64,000 bases of DNA from Rhodospirillaceae bacterium (GTDB lineage Bacteria; Pseudomonadota; Alphaproteobacteria; Rhodospirillales; Rhodospirillaceae), in contig JABJAH010000049.1 of the NCBI GenBank assembly GCA_018666155.1, positions 62,001-126,000 of the forward strand, written 5' to 3'. A model generated the notes under the pieces. The model had not been told where the DNA came from. It made no database searches and saw only the letters and a list, made by a program, of their open reading frames with translations. Made by a program: the position numbers and the translations under genes. Within the stretch, counting starts at the first letter, position 1, and each line of letters opens with the position of its first letter. This document shows positions 34,412 through 43,179 of the stretch, one piece after another.

Positions 34412-35395
34412 ATGAACTATTTGATCATCGCAACTCGAATTGCTTCATATGCTCTCGCCCTTATCGTGATCATTGCCCTTGGTTTCATCTGGCACTATCG
34501 CGATATACCTGCTGACGCGTTAGTCGTGACCTATTCAAGTCCGGATTCAAAATTCCTATCCATCGACGGCGTACGTTTTCATTACCGCGATGAAGGCCCT
34601 AGAGACGCGCCCGCAGTCCTCCTCGTGCACGCACATTGGGCAAGCTTAATTATGTGGGATGAATGGGCATCCGCGCTAAGCGATAAGTATAGAGTTGTTC
34701 GCTTTGATATGGCCGGACATGGACTTACTGGTTTAGACCCCACTGGTGACTACACTTTAGAACGTGGAGTGAAATTACTAGAGCAGTTCAATAACGCAGT
34801 AGATCTAAAGCGTTTCGACATAGTCGGAACATCGCTCGGCGGGACACATGCTATACATTACACGATCAAGAACCCAGATCACGTAAATCGCCTTGTTCTC
34901 CTTAACCCTGGAGCCCTCAATGCTGGAGTGCGCGGTCGCGATACAGCCAGCGCTTTACCTTGGTGGATCGATGCACTGACAGTAATCACACCTCAAAGCT
35001 TCTTCCAATTTATGCTGGAAGGCGGATACGGTGACCCCAATACGGTTCCAGAGAGTGTCGTCAAGCGGTGGCACGAATTGCAAATGGGAACGGGACATCG
35101 GAAAGCTGAACTAGAGCGCACGAGACAGTACGTATCGGGCGATATTGTCGGCAAGATTAAAAAACTATCCGTGCCGACACTGATAATGTGGGGAGAAGAA
35201 AACCCAGTAGTGACGGTAGACCAAGCCTACGAGTTCATCGACTTGCTCAAGAACTCACCTGATAGACAACTATCGATCTATCCTGGATTGGGGCACATGG
35301 CCGCGCTTGAAGACCCAAAAATTACAGCACGTGACATCAGAAGGTTCTTAGACGGAACCCACAGATTTGACGATTATTCGAAGAAAGAACTTTAG
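34412..35395 (+). CDS. Membrane-anchored alpha/beta hydrolase with canonical triad
   Basis: A 327-residue protein with an N-terminal helix (residues about 3-27) and a complete alpha/beta hydrolase core: HAHWAS, the nucleophile Ser141 in GTSLGG, the acid region MWGEENPVV and the catalytic histidine in GLGHMAALEDP. Unlike the four HTG proteins in this window it keeps the full Ser-His-Asp machinery. It is 61 bp after the paraoxonase-like gene, probably co-transcribed. Substrate unknown. Confidence 0.9.
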   Translation: MNYLIIATRIASYALALIVIIALGFIWHYRDIPADALVVTYSSPDSKFLSIDGVRFHYRDEGPRDAPAVLLVHAHWASLIMWDEWASALSDKYRVVRFDMAGHGLTGLDPTGDYTLERGVKLLEQFNNAVDLKRFDIVGTSLGGTHAIHYTIKNPDHVNRLVLLNPGALNAGVRGRDTASALPWWIDALTVITPQSFFQFMLEGGYGDPNTVPESVVKRWHELQMGTGHRKAELERTRQYVSGDIVGKIKKLSVPTLIMWGEENPVVTVDQAYEFIDLLKNSPDRQLSIYPGLGHMAALEDPKITARDIRRFLDGTHRFDDYSKKEL

Positions 35396-35419
35396 GCTAG
35401 TCGGGCGTCAGCTGGGGAA

Positions 35420-36886
35420 TTAACCGCCGAGACTAAGTGGGTCGCAGTATTGGTTTGATCGCTTCAATTGCTGACAAATAGTGTTTGCCTGTCCACGATC
35501 CGCGAGGGGTCCGGCCAGCAATCTATAGAAAGTACCCTTGCCGGCGCCCAGGTTAACTCTACGGATCGTAGAATTGAGATCTCCAAGCTGAGATGCGTAC
35601 TTCCCAGAAATTGTACGCCAACCAGACTCCGCGGCCTGTTGACTGCGATACGACGCCAAATGCAATCCGAGTGCTGCCTGCATCGACTTCGCCGTTTTCG
35701 CTTCCCCAGTTTTGGTCGACGGAGTTGTAACACTCTGTCCTCCAACTGTTGGAATTTCCCCCATCGTCAAATACCCATCGATAGCAGCGCGTTCCTGGTC
35801 AAACTCAGAATCTGATATCACACCTTCATATCTGAGACGCTCTAGCTGCCCTATCATTCCAGCCGCAGCAATAACATCTTGGGGCGGCGGTGCTGGCGTT
35901 GCCCTTGATCTCGGATCGTTTGGAAGAAGCGCGTCTAATATCATACCGCGCTCGATAGAATGCTGTCTTGGGGTTATCACACGAAGTTCTAGTGAACGTT
36001 TCAGCGAAGAAAGTCTGGCAGAGATAGCATCGCCACTCGGCACTTCTCGTTCTAATGTCGCTGCAGGGGCGCCATGGCTATAGGGCAATATCGCCCCAAC
36101 GTTCTCCATCCGGCGTTGCTCGCGTTCACTTCTCGTTACCAGCCCTTCTGCCACCAATCGCTCAAGAATTGAAAACCGTTGCAACACGTTCTGTTGCCCT
36201 CGGGTCAAACGAATTTCACCTGGGGAAACTGACGTCGATTCAAAACTCTGTGATGATATGGAAGCGGGTATGAATTCGCGCCCCATGGAACGCGTCTGCA
36301 CAGTGGCGGAAGAAACTATCCGAGTTTCCGGACTCATTTGCTGATTGAGCAAAGAAAACTGCGAGTCACTCGGGCTATTCATTGGAACTGATGGAAAAGA
36401 TGTCTCCATTGCGACAGGTTGCTCAACCGGCGCCGTCATAACAGGAGGAACAGAAGGATTTGAAGACACGTTTGGCCGGACTGACATCGTACTTGTGCCG
36501 GAGCTCTGAGCTGTTCCACCCGGAGCTGGGACAAGCATCATTGGTCGGCCCGCCTCCTCAACCACACCTGGCATTGCAAGAGCCTGCTGTGACGCCAATG
36601 GTGGTGGCGGAGCATTGATTGGATCATTCATGGCTACCGACGAGCCGCTAGAAAGAGACGCAAAACTAGCGTCGCTCATCGAGCTTTCGCGAGCCTGGCT
36701 TTGAGTCTGATTAAATGATGCTGCTACCGAGCCACCATCACGGGGTATGAACTCGCCTGGCAATACAGTGGCGGCACCAGGAGGGCGCGCCAACAAATCT
36801 CCATACGCGAGTTCATTGATACCCGCGCAGCCTTGCAGGGCTATCAATGAAGCTGCCAAAGCAAAAGCCGGCCGAAAAGCCTGCAT
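35420..36886 (-). CDS. SPOR-domain lipoprotein
   Basis: A 488-residue protein with a lipoprotein signal ending in LQGC (lipobox), a long low-complexity Ser/Pro/Met-rich linker (residues about 60-220), helical regions with two SHOCT-like segments (ILERLVAEGLVTRSERE; IGQLERLRYEGVISDSEFD) and a C-terminal SPOR domain (LGLHLASYRSQQAAESGW to CDPLSL). SPOR domains bind denuded septal glycan. I use the ATG at 36886 next to the lipobox; a frame start at 36958 is possible but spoils the signal. Likely anchored in the outer membrane at division sites. Confidence 0.8.
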   Translation of the reverse strand: MQAFRPAFALAASLIALQGCAGINELAYGDLLARPPGAATVLPGEFIPRDGGSVAASFNQTQSQARESSMSDASFASLSSGSSVAMNDPINAPPPPLASQQALAMPGVVEEAGRPMMLVPAPGGTAQSSGTSTMSVRPNVSSNPSVPPVMTAPVEQPVAMETSFPSVPMNSPSDSQFSLLNQQMSPETRIVSSATVQTRSMGREFIPASISSQSFESTSVSPGEIRLTRGQQNVLQRFSILERLVAEGLVTRSEREQRRMENVGAILPYSHGAPAATLEREVPSGDAISARLSSLKRSLELRVITPRQHSIERGMILDALLPNDPRSRATPAPPPQDVIAAAGMIGQLERLRYEGVISDSEFDQERAAIDGYLTMGEIPTVGGQSVTTPSTKTGEAKTAKSMQAALGLHLASYRSQQAAESGWRTISGKYASQLGDLNSTIRRVNLGAGKGTFYRLLAGPLADRGQANTICQQLKRSNQYCDPLSLGG

Positions 36887-37103
36887 ATTAGCATCCACCC
36901 ATCTATACTTCGGTTCTAATAAAATAGGCGCCAGAAAGGCGTATTTAAAAGAACCCACTCCGTTCCCATCGTAAATAATTGTACGAATTTTTTAAGAAAC
37001 GATTAATTAGGCCGAATCTGAGATGCAAAAATTAGATATCTGGCAGATTACCAAGCATTTGCACCCCGTGATACGATAACGGCACTTCTGCACAAATCTG
37101 GCC

Positions 37104-37520
37104 CTATCGATTTGGGATCCAGATAGCCTGCCCGGGAAGCAGATTCTCACGACCGTCTAACCATGCATTAAGTTGATATATGATTTCCACAGTCGTGTTT
37201 TCCCTTTTGGCCAGCATAGCAACCGTATCGTCTCGGCGCGCCAACACTCTCGAAACAGGAAACGAAGCCGGCCCTTCAACCGCTTGAGGTTGTTGCAGCG
37301 ATGAAATCTCGTCCTCTAGCTTGGTAAGTCGGACCTTTAGATCAGAGTTTTCGGCTTCAAAAGTCTTATGCCGTTCTGATAGAGAGACGTTTTCTTGATT
37401 GAGCTCGTCAACTAGGAGTTCAAGGCCTCCAATATGGCTCACCACCATTGACGTGACCGCTACAGAAAAAATGACCGCTGTTACGACCAGAGCCCATGTT
37501 CTTTGTAAATTTGACATCAT
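37104..37520 (-). CDS. Membrane-anchored coiled-coil protein with LysM domain
   Basis: A 138-residue protein: an N-terminal membrane helix (about residues 8-28), a coiled coil (LVDELNQENVSLSERHKTFEAENSDLKVRLTKLEDEIS, about 35-75) and a C-terminal LysM-like domain (RRDDTVAMLAKRENTTVEIIYQLNAWLD then LLPGQAIWIPNR). It probably binds peptidoglycan or glycan in the periplasm. It sits between the SPOR lipoprotein and the phage remnant; ownership is unclear. Confidence 0.75.
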   Translation of the reverse strand: MMSNLQRTWALVVTAVIFSVAVTSMVVSHIGGLELLVDELNQENVSLSERHKTFEAENSDLKVRLTKLEDEISSLQQPQAVEGPASFPVSRVLARRDDTVAMLAKRENTTVEIIYQLNAWLDGRENLLPGQAIWIPNR

Positions 37521-37645
37521 CCATCCCGTCGAAGAATCTCTCTAACTATCCAATGCACTGATTATATATGACGAGCGAGCCTGACCGCACACTAAACGTT
37601 TTCAATTTGGAAGGAACCCGTAATTTACTTCCTACGTCTGCGGGC

Positions 37646-38680
37646 TTACCCAACAGAAAAGGACAATGTTGAAGACTTACTTTTGCTGTTCGTCAACGAT
37701 GGGAAAGGCGTATTCGCCAACAAATTGGACCTCCATTCCGCAAGATTAAATGGTACATCAAGAGCGGCCTGATTTAGCTGCTGTTTCTGCCCCCCGATCG
37801 CCGCCAACAGGTCAGCGTTTTGTAACGTTCTCTGGTCTGCTAGTTGTTGGGCATTGGCATTCGCGCCCGCCATGCCCTGAACTGCGGCTAGTTTTTTCTC
37901 ATCGTGTCTATATCTTGCATCTAGATTTGTTAGCCGACTCTTCATGGCTAAATCAGTATTGGTTTGATTTGCTTGCTGATCCAGTTGGGCCTGTTGAATG
38001 GCGCGCTGTAAACCTGCTTGCTGGTTGCCTTGCGATGCTTGAAGTGCTCGGTTCTGATCTCCTTGAATCAAACCCGCGGCTGAGTTGTAGGCTTGATTCC
38101 TGAGTTGTGAAGAAGTGCTACCCACAGTTCGGAGATAATCGTCTGCGACCTGTGCATCTCGTATTGCGTGTCGCCCACCTCCAAACGCACCCCCTGCCGC
38201 TTGCTGAAGATCGGACGCATTAACCGTACGTACGTAATTTTGCCCAAGGTCCGCCAAAGATGTGTCGATAACTTGATTCGTATATGGGTTCATGTACGCG
38301 TCAATATTCGCGTCCGTAAACTTCTGCGCCGCTACATTTTGGACCGGAGCCACTGTAGCAGTGCGCATAGTGGGCGTGCCTCCAACGGTATTCATGCTGT
38401 GTGGCCCCTGCTCGCTGAGCGCTTCAAAGCCCGAAAATCCAAGGTCGTTTGCGGACAGGGGGCTGCCCTGGTTCGCATAGCTTTTGATTATATCAAAACT
38501 ATTGAGCTGATCATCCGTGAAGCCAGCGACACGTTGAGTCGGTGCATTTTGAAGAAAAGGATCCGTTAGCCGATTGGCAATCGCAAGATTAGCTTGCCCA
38601 GCCTGTGAGACCCACGGTACCAATGATTGAGTTGAGCTACTTCTGCTCTTACTCTTGCTGCCACCAAATATACCACCCAT
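37646..38680 (-). CDS. Phage structural/ejection-type protein (prophage remnant)
   Basis: A 344-residue protein of phage character: it opens with MGGIFGGSKSKSRSSS, a glycine/serine-rich start common in podovirus tail or internal-core proteins, and continues with Gln/Ala-rich helices (residues about 200-300) typical of ejection proteins. It is downstream of a GNAT-like gene and a lysis-type module on the same strand. No enzymatic motif is seen. Full length appears intact, but its phage lacks most other morphogenesis genes here. Confidence 0.6.
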   Translation of the reverse strand: MGGIFGGSKSKSRSSSTQSLVPWVSQAGQANLAIANRLTDPFLQNAPTQRVAGFTDDQLNSFDIIKSYANQGSPLSANDLGFSGFEALSEQGPHSMNTVGGTPTMRTATVAPVQNVAAQKFTDANIDAYMNPYTNQVIDTSLADLGQNYVRTVNASDLQQAAGGAFGGGRHAIRDAQVADDYLRTVGSTSSQLRNQAYNSAAGLIQGDQNRALQASQGNQQAGLQRAIQQAQLDQQANQTNTDLAMKSRLTNLDARYRHDEKKLAAVQGMAGANANAQQLADQRTLQNADLLAAIGGQKQQLNQAALDVPFNLAEWRSNLLANTPFPSLTNSKSKSSTLSFSVG

Positions 38681-38681
38681 C

Positions 38682-39038
38682 TTAGATATCCTTTATTCCA
38701 ACGCTAAATATTTCTTCATAGCCGAGTTCACGAAGCCACCCTCGCCGGCCGCAGTACTCAACTCGGTTGCAACCCTGCAGTCGTGCTTTTTCGATGAGAC
38801 AGGTCTCAGTATTCCGTAAATCTTCAAGGTCCCCTCCCGCCAACAGAAAAACGAAAGCCCGTGCCGCTGGATAGTCAACGATTGTGTGGACCACGGCGGA
38901 ATCTTGGGTTGGATAAAGTTCGTACTCGCCAGCCACCAAAGCGTCGACGATATGCACCTCTGAAAAGAATCGCTGGCTTCGCTCTAACGCGGGCAAAAGC
39001 CACTTACGGCAACGCACCCATTCAGTTGCCAGATTCAT
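38682..39038 (-). CDS. Phage-associated GNAT-like small protein
   Basis: A 118-residue protein. The C-terminal segment LIEKARLQGCNRVEYCGRRGWLRELGYEE resembles the end of GNAT acyltransferases, a pattern common to small proteins in podovirus gene clusters. The start overlaps the upstream stop as TAATG, and its end abuts the next phage gene by one base, so translation is coupled. Function unknown. Confidence 0.6.
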   Translation of the reverse strand: MNLATEWVRCRKWLLPALERSQRFFSEVHIVDALVAGEYELYPTQDSAVVHTIVDYPAARAFVFLLAGGDLEDLRNTETCLIEKARLQGCNRVEYCGRRGWLRELGYEEIFSVGIKDI

Positions 39039-39520
39039 TAACGAGTTTTTTGTGTTTGCCGGACGTCCGCTCTGAGCACGCCAAAGCGCATGAAGGATGG
39101 AGCAGCATTTCCCTCAATGAGAATGCTGATATCCCTTCCCTGCCCACGGAAGTCGAGCTTCTTCGTATTAGCGCTCACTTCGAAGGGGCCGTACTCTATC
39201 GCGCTATCATTTGGGTACATGCGTGCCTTAACCGTCAACATGACACCACCTACAAGATCCTCGAAATCCGGCACAATGCCATATACATGTTGTGACGTGC
39301 CCTTGGACCCGACGGCCGCGTTGAGCACCGGACAGCGATACCAAGACGACGGTGAAAACGGCACGTGATAGCGGCGGCGCACCGGTTCAAGGATTTGGCT
39401 GGCAACCCGCACCAGGCGGGGCAAAAGGACTGCGGGCGGCGTGTTATCGATCCCCTTGCGCTCGGCAAGCTGGCTCTTAGCCGCTTCCGCCAGGGTAAAA
39501 TGATCTGAAAGATGGGTCAT
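39038..39520 (-). CDS. Chimeric phage protein: M15 peptidase start joined to a tail/stabilisation-protein end
   Basis: A 160-residue protein made of two unlike parts. Residues about 1-88 match the N-terminal half of phage M15-type peptidases (HFTLAEAAKSQLAERKGIDNTPP, SSWYRCPVLNAAVGSKGTSQHVYGIVPDFE, with the zinc H and D). The catalytic C-terminal half is missing. Instead, residues about 89-160 (VKARMYPNDSAIEYGPFEVSANTKKLDFRGQGRD to FGVLRADVRQ) resemble the end of P22 gp10-like stabilisation or tail proteins. A deletion joining two phage genes explains this. It is unlikely to be an active peptidase. Confidence 0.7.
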   Translation of the reverse strand: MTHLSDHFTLAEAAKSQLAERKGIDNTPPAVLLPRLVRVASQILEPVRRRYHVPFSPSSWYRCPVLNAAVGSKGTSQHVYGIVPDFEDLVGGVMLTVKARMYPNDSAIEYGPFEVSANTKKLDFRGQGRDISILIEGNAAPSFMRFGVLRADVRQTQKTR

Positions 39521-39563
39521 AGGAAAACTCTGGTGTGGCCCGCGGGATAGATGGTCGCGCCCC

Positions 39564-39737
39564 TCACCCTTCGCGCAGCTGCTGATTCAGCACTGTCATA
39601 TGTCGTGCCACGCTGAGGCGGAACCCGTTGGACTGTGCAGCGGCGTTGACCTTCTCGGCCTGGGCCTTGTTTTCTTCGAGCTTGCGTTCCAGTTGCTTCA
39701 GCAAGACCCAGGGAGATTTGAGCTTCATCGCGTTCAT
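39564..39737 (-). CDS. Small phage protein in the lysis region
   Basis: A 57-residue helical, basic protein (starting MNAMKLKSPWVLLKQLERKL, with many Lys, Glu and Gln) whose ATG overlaps the stop of the holin-like gene as ATGA. The arrangement suggests a coupled lysis or accessory gene, but no family is recognised. Tight coupling and coding-like composition support it being a real gene. Confidence 0.6.
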   Translation of the reverse strand: MNAMKLKSPWVLLKQLERKLEENKAQAEKVNAAAQSNGFRLSVARHMTVLNQQLREG

Positions 39738-39898
39738 AGAATGCTCTCTCGCATATGGATTTCGAGGGCCGTCAGGGCCTTAGTATTGGCATCGATGGAA
39801 TCCAGGGCGCGCATCGCGAATTTGTAAAACAACAGGATGGCCAATCCGGCCAGGGCAATACCCGGCGACGCCTTGGCGATTTCAAAAAGGAGGTCCAT
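39734..39898 (-). CDS. Holin-like phage membrane protein
   Basis: A 54-residue protein with one strong transmembrane helix (about residues 13-30, PGIALAGLAILLFYKFA) and a polar C-terminal tail (LDSIDANTKALTALEIHMRES). A single-helix small protein beside a phage endopeptidase gene fits a holin or lysis-accessory role. It overlaps the 57-residue gene by 4 nt. Family assignment is by context and topology only. Confidence 0.6.
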   Translation of the reverse strand: MDLLFEIAKASPGIALAGLAILLFYKFAMRALDSIDANTKALTALEIHMRESIL

Positions 39899-40032
39899 GG
39901 GACCGATCGATAAGGGGTCTAGACGGCGCGTTGAATTGGGCTTGAGCCTGTCAGAGGCGAAGCCACCAGGTCGCCAGTGTTGTTCTCAGCCGCATAGGTC
40001 CGTTCGCTAAGAACCGGGGCGCGGCAAGAAAG

Positions 40033-40060
40033 AGGGCCTGCCCAAAACAGAGCAGGCCCT
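40033..40060 (-). terminator. Hairpin terminator downstream of the 40183 gene
   Basis: AGGGCCTGC and GCAGGCCCT form a perfect 9-bp stem with a 10-nt loop. On the minus strand it is followed by CTTTCTT, a T-rich tail, so it should end transcripts of the 40183-40710 gene. The surrounding 285 bp between the holin gene and that gene contain no other coding frame that I can support. Confidence 0.65.
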
Positions 40061-40182
40061 AAGTAAAATGAGGAGAGAACCGATATATCTAAGAAAATGC
40101 AGGTCAAACGATCTAGGACCCACACATCAGCGCTAAACATAAAAATTATCGGTAACGCCGAAGATGTGAATTATGTCAACTT

Positions 40183-40710
40183 TTATTGCATATTACAAGA
40201 TGTTTTTTTCTCTTTTATGAGTAATATATCCATCAAGGCTTGTCGCAGCCCATCAAGCACCTGTTTGCGAGGCAAATCAAAGGCCGAGGATAGTGCGTAT
40301 GGGCTGTTGTTCTCGTTGACGATGCGCTCAACCACGCTCAGCGCTGTCAATTTAGGGCGTCGACCCACAAGCTGCCGACTCATCTCTCCCGCCCAGGGAC
40401 GGTAGACCTTGCTCCATAACTCGGACTCACTATCACTGAGCCGCTCTAGTGGGGCCTGAGGCAGACTTCGTGCCGGCAGAGGGGCCGCGGCTTGGATTCT
40501 CGATTGAGGGAACATGCCGCGCGTCAAAGCCAATGAAAAACTGAGTATTTTTCGGGCCACGCGCTCTTGATCCGGGTTTAGCTCGCCTTGCTTGAGGAGA
40601 TCGCTGACTTGATCGCGTTGCAGTTTAGCGACGGTCTCTGGGGTCGGTGCGATGGCCACCTCGGCCCGACGTGGTCGACCGCGTTTACACACAGGGATTA
40701 ATCCCGTCAT
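40183..40710 (-). CDS. Hypothetical protein paired with the phage repressor
   Basis: A 175-residue basic protein starting with a CKRGRPRRAEV stretch, similar to DNA-binding basic tails (AT-hook-like GRPRR), with helical regions following (VAKLQRDQVSDLLKQGELNPDQERVARKIL). No family is recognised. It is divergent from the S24-like repressor across a 237-bp AT-rich control region, an arrangement typical of a repressor and an early gene, so it may be an early-phage regulator or replication-related protein. Confidence 0.6.
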   Translation of the reverse strand: MTGLIPVCKRGRPRRAEVAIAPTPETVAKLQRDQVSDLLKQGELNPDQERVARKILSFSLALTRGMFPQSRIQAAAPLPARSLPQAPLERLSDSESELWSKVYRPWAGEMSRQLVGRRPKLTALSVVERIVNENNSPYALSSAFDLPRKQVLDGLRQALMDILLIKEKKTSCNMQ

Positions 40711-40794
40711 TCGGGCCTCCTTATAAATGAGATGTATGGAAGAGACGATTCAGCACGCCTGATTTGCAACGGCGGTGAGGTTCAAGCGTTAAAT

Positions 40795-40840
40795 ATTATA
40801 AATAACAGCAGCACACCGTCCAACTTTAGCCAAAATTGGC
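40795..40840 (-). promoter_or_regulatory. Predicted phage promoter and operator for the 40183 gene
   Basis: On the minus strand TTGGAC (40823-40818), a 17-nt spacer and TATAAT (40800-40795, perfect) form a promoter for the 40183-40710 gene. Just upstream, overlapping no coding sequence, an inverted repeat GCCAA-AA-TTGGC (40829-40840) could be the binding site of the divergently encoded S24-like repressor. Its assignment as operator is inference. Confidence 0.45.
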
Positions 40841-40947
40841 GCACACATTGACAACGGAGCTTAGAAGATGAACAATGCGCAGAGTATAATGCATTATTTA
40901 CTATATCGCAATGCAATCCTGCACCTAACAGGGATGCGAAATAAACT

Positions 40948-41751
40948 ATGGACGGCACTCAGACGAACTCACCCCTTCCCGATGAAGCGCTGACGGCGCA
41001 TCAACGGGAAACACGCAAACTCGTTCAGGCCATGATGGGCCTAACCGGTCAGACGGCCAGTGGTCTCGCTCTTGCAGCGGGCCTGACGCCGTCGACGGTC
41101 AACCGGTTCATGCATAAGCCGGTGCGCCACACCCTCAGCCAGCGCACCATGCTGGCCCTCCTCACCGAAACGTTCCTCACTATAAGAGAAAAGCCTCCGT
41201 CCGAATGGGACCGGCGCGCTTTGGCCGATCTCATTCCCGCTCTATCGGTCTATGAACAAGGCATTCTTGAACTGGCGCCTGATGTGGAATCGGTCATTAG
41301 GCAGGCCCGCGCCGCCGCAGGGCCCCAGTCGGGCCTATCGCACTACGCGGCCGAGCCAGGCCCGACACCCAATCTGCCCGTCGTGCTTGTTTCCAGCCAA
41401 GACATCAACGTAAACGATGGCAACTTCGACGCAGCGCCAATGCGCACGCAGCGCCCTCCGTTTTTATGGAGCGACCCCCTCGCCTTCGCCATCTTGATGC
41501 CTGATGACACCTTGATGCCACGCTATGACGCTGGCGATATGCTGTACGTAAGCCCTGCCCAATCTCTCGATGGTCCTAAGGTAGACGTCGTTTTAGCGCG
41601 ATCTGGAGGAGGCTTTATCGTCGCTCAACTGGTCGCAGTAACCGCCCATTCGATTGCCATCGGCACACTTTATCCGATCGCCAATGAGTTTTATGACCGC
41701 TCGAAGATGAGTGGCGCGTATCGCATCGTCGGCACTCAACGACTTCAGTAG
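40948..41751 (+). CDS. Phage-type HTH repressor with degenerate S24 domain
   Basis: A 267-residue protein: an N-terminal helix-turn-helix (GQTASGLALAAGLTPSTVNRFMHK, about residues 33-57) and a C-terminal S24/LexA-like beta domain with DDTLMPRYDAGDMLYVSP. In active repressors this motif reads GDSMxP with the catalytic serine. Here Thr replaces Ser, and the catalytic lysine strand reads FIVAQL rather than VK. So self-cleavage is unlikely, and the protein would be a stable repressor. Divergent from the 40183 gene, whose promoter it may control. Confidence 0.75.
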   Translation: MDGTQTNSPLPDEALTAHQRETRKLVQAMMGLTGQTASGLALAAGLTPSTVNRFMHKPVRHTLSQRTMLALLTETFLTIREKPPSEWDRRALADLIPALSVYEQGILELAPDVESVIRQARAAAGPQSGLSHYAAEPGPTPNLPVVLVSSQDINVNDGNFDAAPMRTQRPPFLWSDPLAFAILMPDDTLMPRYDAGDMLYVSPAQSLDGPKVDVVLARSGGGFIVAQLVAVTAHSIAIGTLYPIANEFYDRSKMSGAYRIVGTQRLQ

Positions 41752-41754
41752 GCG

Positions 41755-42267
41755 TTAGTGATGCAATGTCGCTGTGACCGGGGTTAACGGCCCCGCAACC
41801 TCGAAAGCAACTTCTTCGTGTTTTGGCGTCGCTAATCGGATTTTCGGGTCATTCGACAACCCAAATGGCTCTGCCGGCAGCCCGATCCAGTTTTTGTCGA
41901 ATTTTCTGTCCGTATCTTCATCCTGATATAGCGCGATTGCGTACACACCCGGAGTAAGGACTGGGATCCACATCAAGGTCTCGCCCTTGATCGCCGGTAC
42001 TCTCACTCTGTCGAGATACTGCCCCTTACCAAGAAATTTTTCAGGGTCATCGCCATGTAGATCGGCCGTAATCGTACCGATAGACTTTCTCACATCACGG
42101 ATCGAAACCAATATGGAGTAGGGCGCCGCGCCACACTCAGATTGCTCAATGGCAACCGATTGCGAAACCTCTTGAGCCTTTAGTGGTGAGAAGAATGCTG
42201 CCTGAGGTAACAAAAAGCTACACAACAAGAGTGTTCCAAAACACACTCTCTGATTTCGGTTCAGCAT
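41755..42267 (-). CDS. DUF2141 secreted protein
   Basis: A 170-residue protein with a Sec signal (MLNRNQRVCF..., cleavage near residue 31) and a DUF2141 core: ILVSIRDVRKSIGTITADLHGDDPEKFL, VPVLTPGVYAIALYQDEDTDRKFDKNWIGLPAEPFGLSND. The DEDxDxKFD stretch is typical. Secreted or periplasmic; function unknown. Converges on the repressor gene with almost no gap. Confidence 0.9.
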   Translation of the reverse strand: MLNRNQRVCFGTLLLCSFLLPQAAFFSPLKAQEVSQSVAIEQSECGAAPYSILVSIRDVRKSIGTITADLHGDDPEKFLGKGQYLDRVRVPAIKGETLMWIPVLTPGVYAIALYQDEDTDRKFDKNWIGLPAEPFGLSNDPKIRLATPKHEEVAFEVAGPLTPVTATLHH

Positions 42268-42436
42268 TGATCATCTCCCCACAACCAAGACAATTTTTTG
42301 CACAGATATTTCTTAATAGGGTGATAAAATCACCAATGCTACAAAGCTCTAGCATCGCGGTTTGCAACGACTTTTCACGGGATGCCGCTGTTCATGGCAC
42401 GCTAACTGCGAGACTTAGACAAAGGGACTATTGGGT

Positions 42437-43153
42437 ATGGCGACTAATAAAAACGTGACTTCCGCTGCTGAGTTCGCCGAGCAACTTGAAGCCATCAAGA
42501 AAAAGCGCGGTTACCTCATGCCTCATCATGGCTTGCTTGCATTGACCGCCCCTGAACTCTTGGCCGGCTACGACGCCTGCTATAGCGCTCTGACATTGAA
42601 ACAAAGGCAGCTCGCACCTATTGAAAAAGAGTTCATCTGGCTTGGAATCTTAGCTGCGCGGGAGGAATACTTAGCCACCCAACATGTTACCAAGTTTCTC
42701 AAGGCTGGCGGGACGGCTGCCGAAGTGATTGCTGCCGCGCAGCTGGCGGCGTTAGCGCGAGGGGCTAGCTCACTCAGTTTCGCATCACAATACTGGTGCG
42801 ACCAAGTCCCAGAGATCGATGGATCGTCGTTTTACTTAAACACCCTGCTGAAGCTAACAGATGGCACTCCAGTGGAGCGGCCGCGGCTTCATCTTGCCAT
42901 GATCGCGATACATACATCGCTACGCAACTGGCAGGAGCTGAAGTGGCATATCGCATGGGCTTACGATGAAAGCGTTTCGGAAGAGTACATCGCAGAGGCT
43001 ATGAGCTACTCGATGTTCACGGGCAGCATCCCTTACTTCATTGAAGGGTGCGAAGTATGGAGAACTATGATTGCTAGCGGTGATGTTCAGGCCAGCGAAG
43101 CGTTCCACCTATGGGCAACAACAGACCAATCTGGACCCAGCACTGTCAAATAG
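42437..43153 (+). CDS. Carboxymuconolactone decarboxylase-like (AhpD-fold) protein
   Basis: A 238-residue all-helical protein with two CMD-like repeats: LTLKQRQLAPIEKEFIWLGILAAREEYLATQHVTKFLKAGGTAAEVIAAAQLAAL and a second weaker one ending FIEGCEVWRTMI. No CxxC redox pair is present, so an AhpD-like disulfide reductase role is unlikely. I use ATG 42437; TTG 42431 is in frame. Divergent from DUF2141 and converging on the VTC gene. Exact activity unknown. Confidence 0.7.
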   Translation: MATNKNVTSAAEFAEQLEAIKKKRGYLMPHHGLLALTAPELLAGYDACYSALTLKQRQLAPIEKEFIWLGILAAREEYLATQHVTKFLKAGGTAAEVIAAAQLAALARGASSLSFASQYWCDQVPEIDGSSFYLNTLLKLTDGTPVERPRLHLAMIAIHTSLRNWQELKWHIAWAYDESVSEEYIAEAMSYSMFTGSIPYFIEGCEVWRTMIASGDVQASEAFHLWATTDQSGPSTVK

Positions 43154-43179
43154 ATGGCGGTCCGTATCTCGTTACGTCG

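Noticed and set aside
40848-40890. TTGACA and TATAAT on the plus strand before the repressor gene
   Set aside because: They are 31 nt apart, too far for one sigma-70 promoter; only the TATAAT with a poor -35 could serve.
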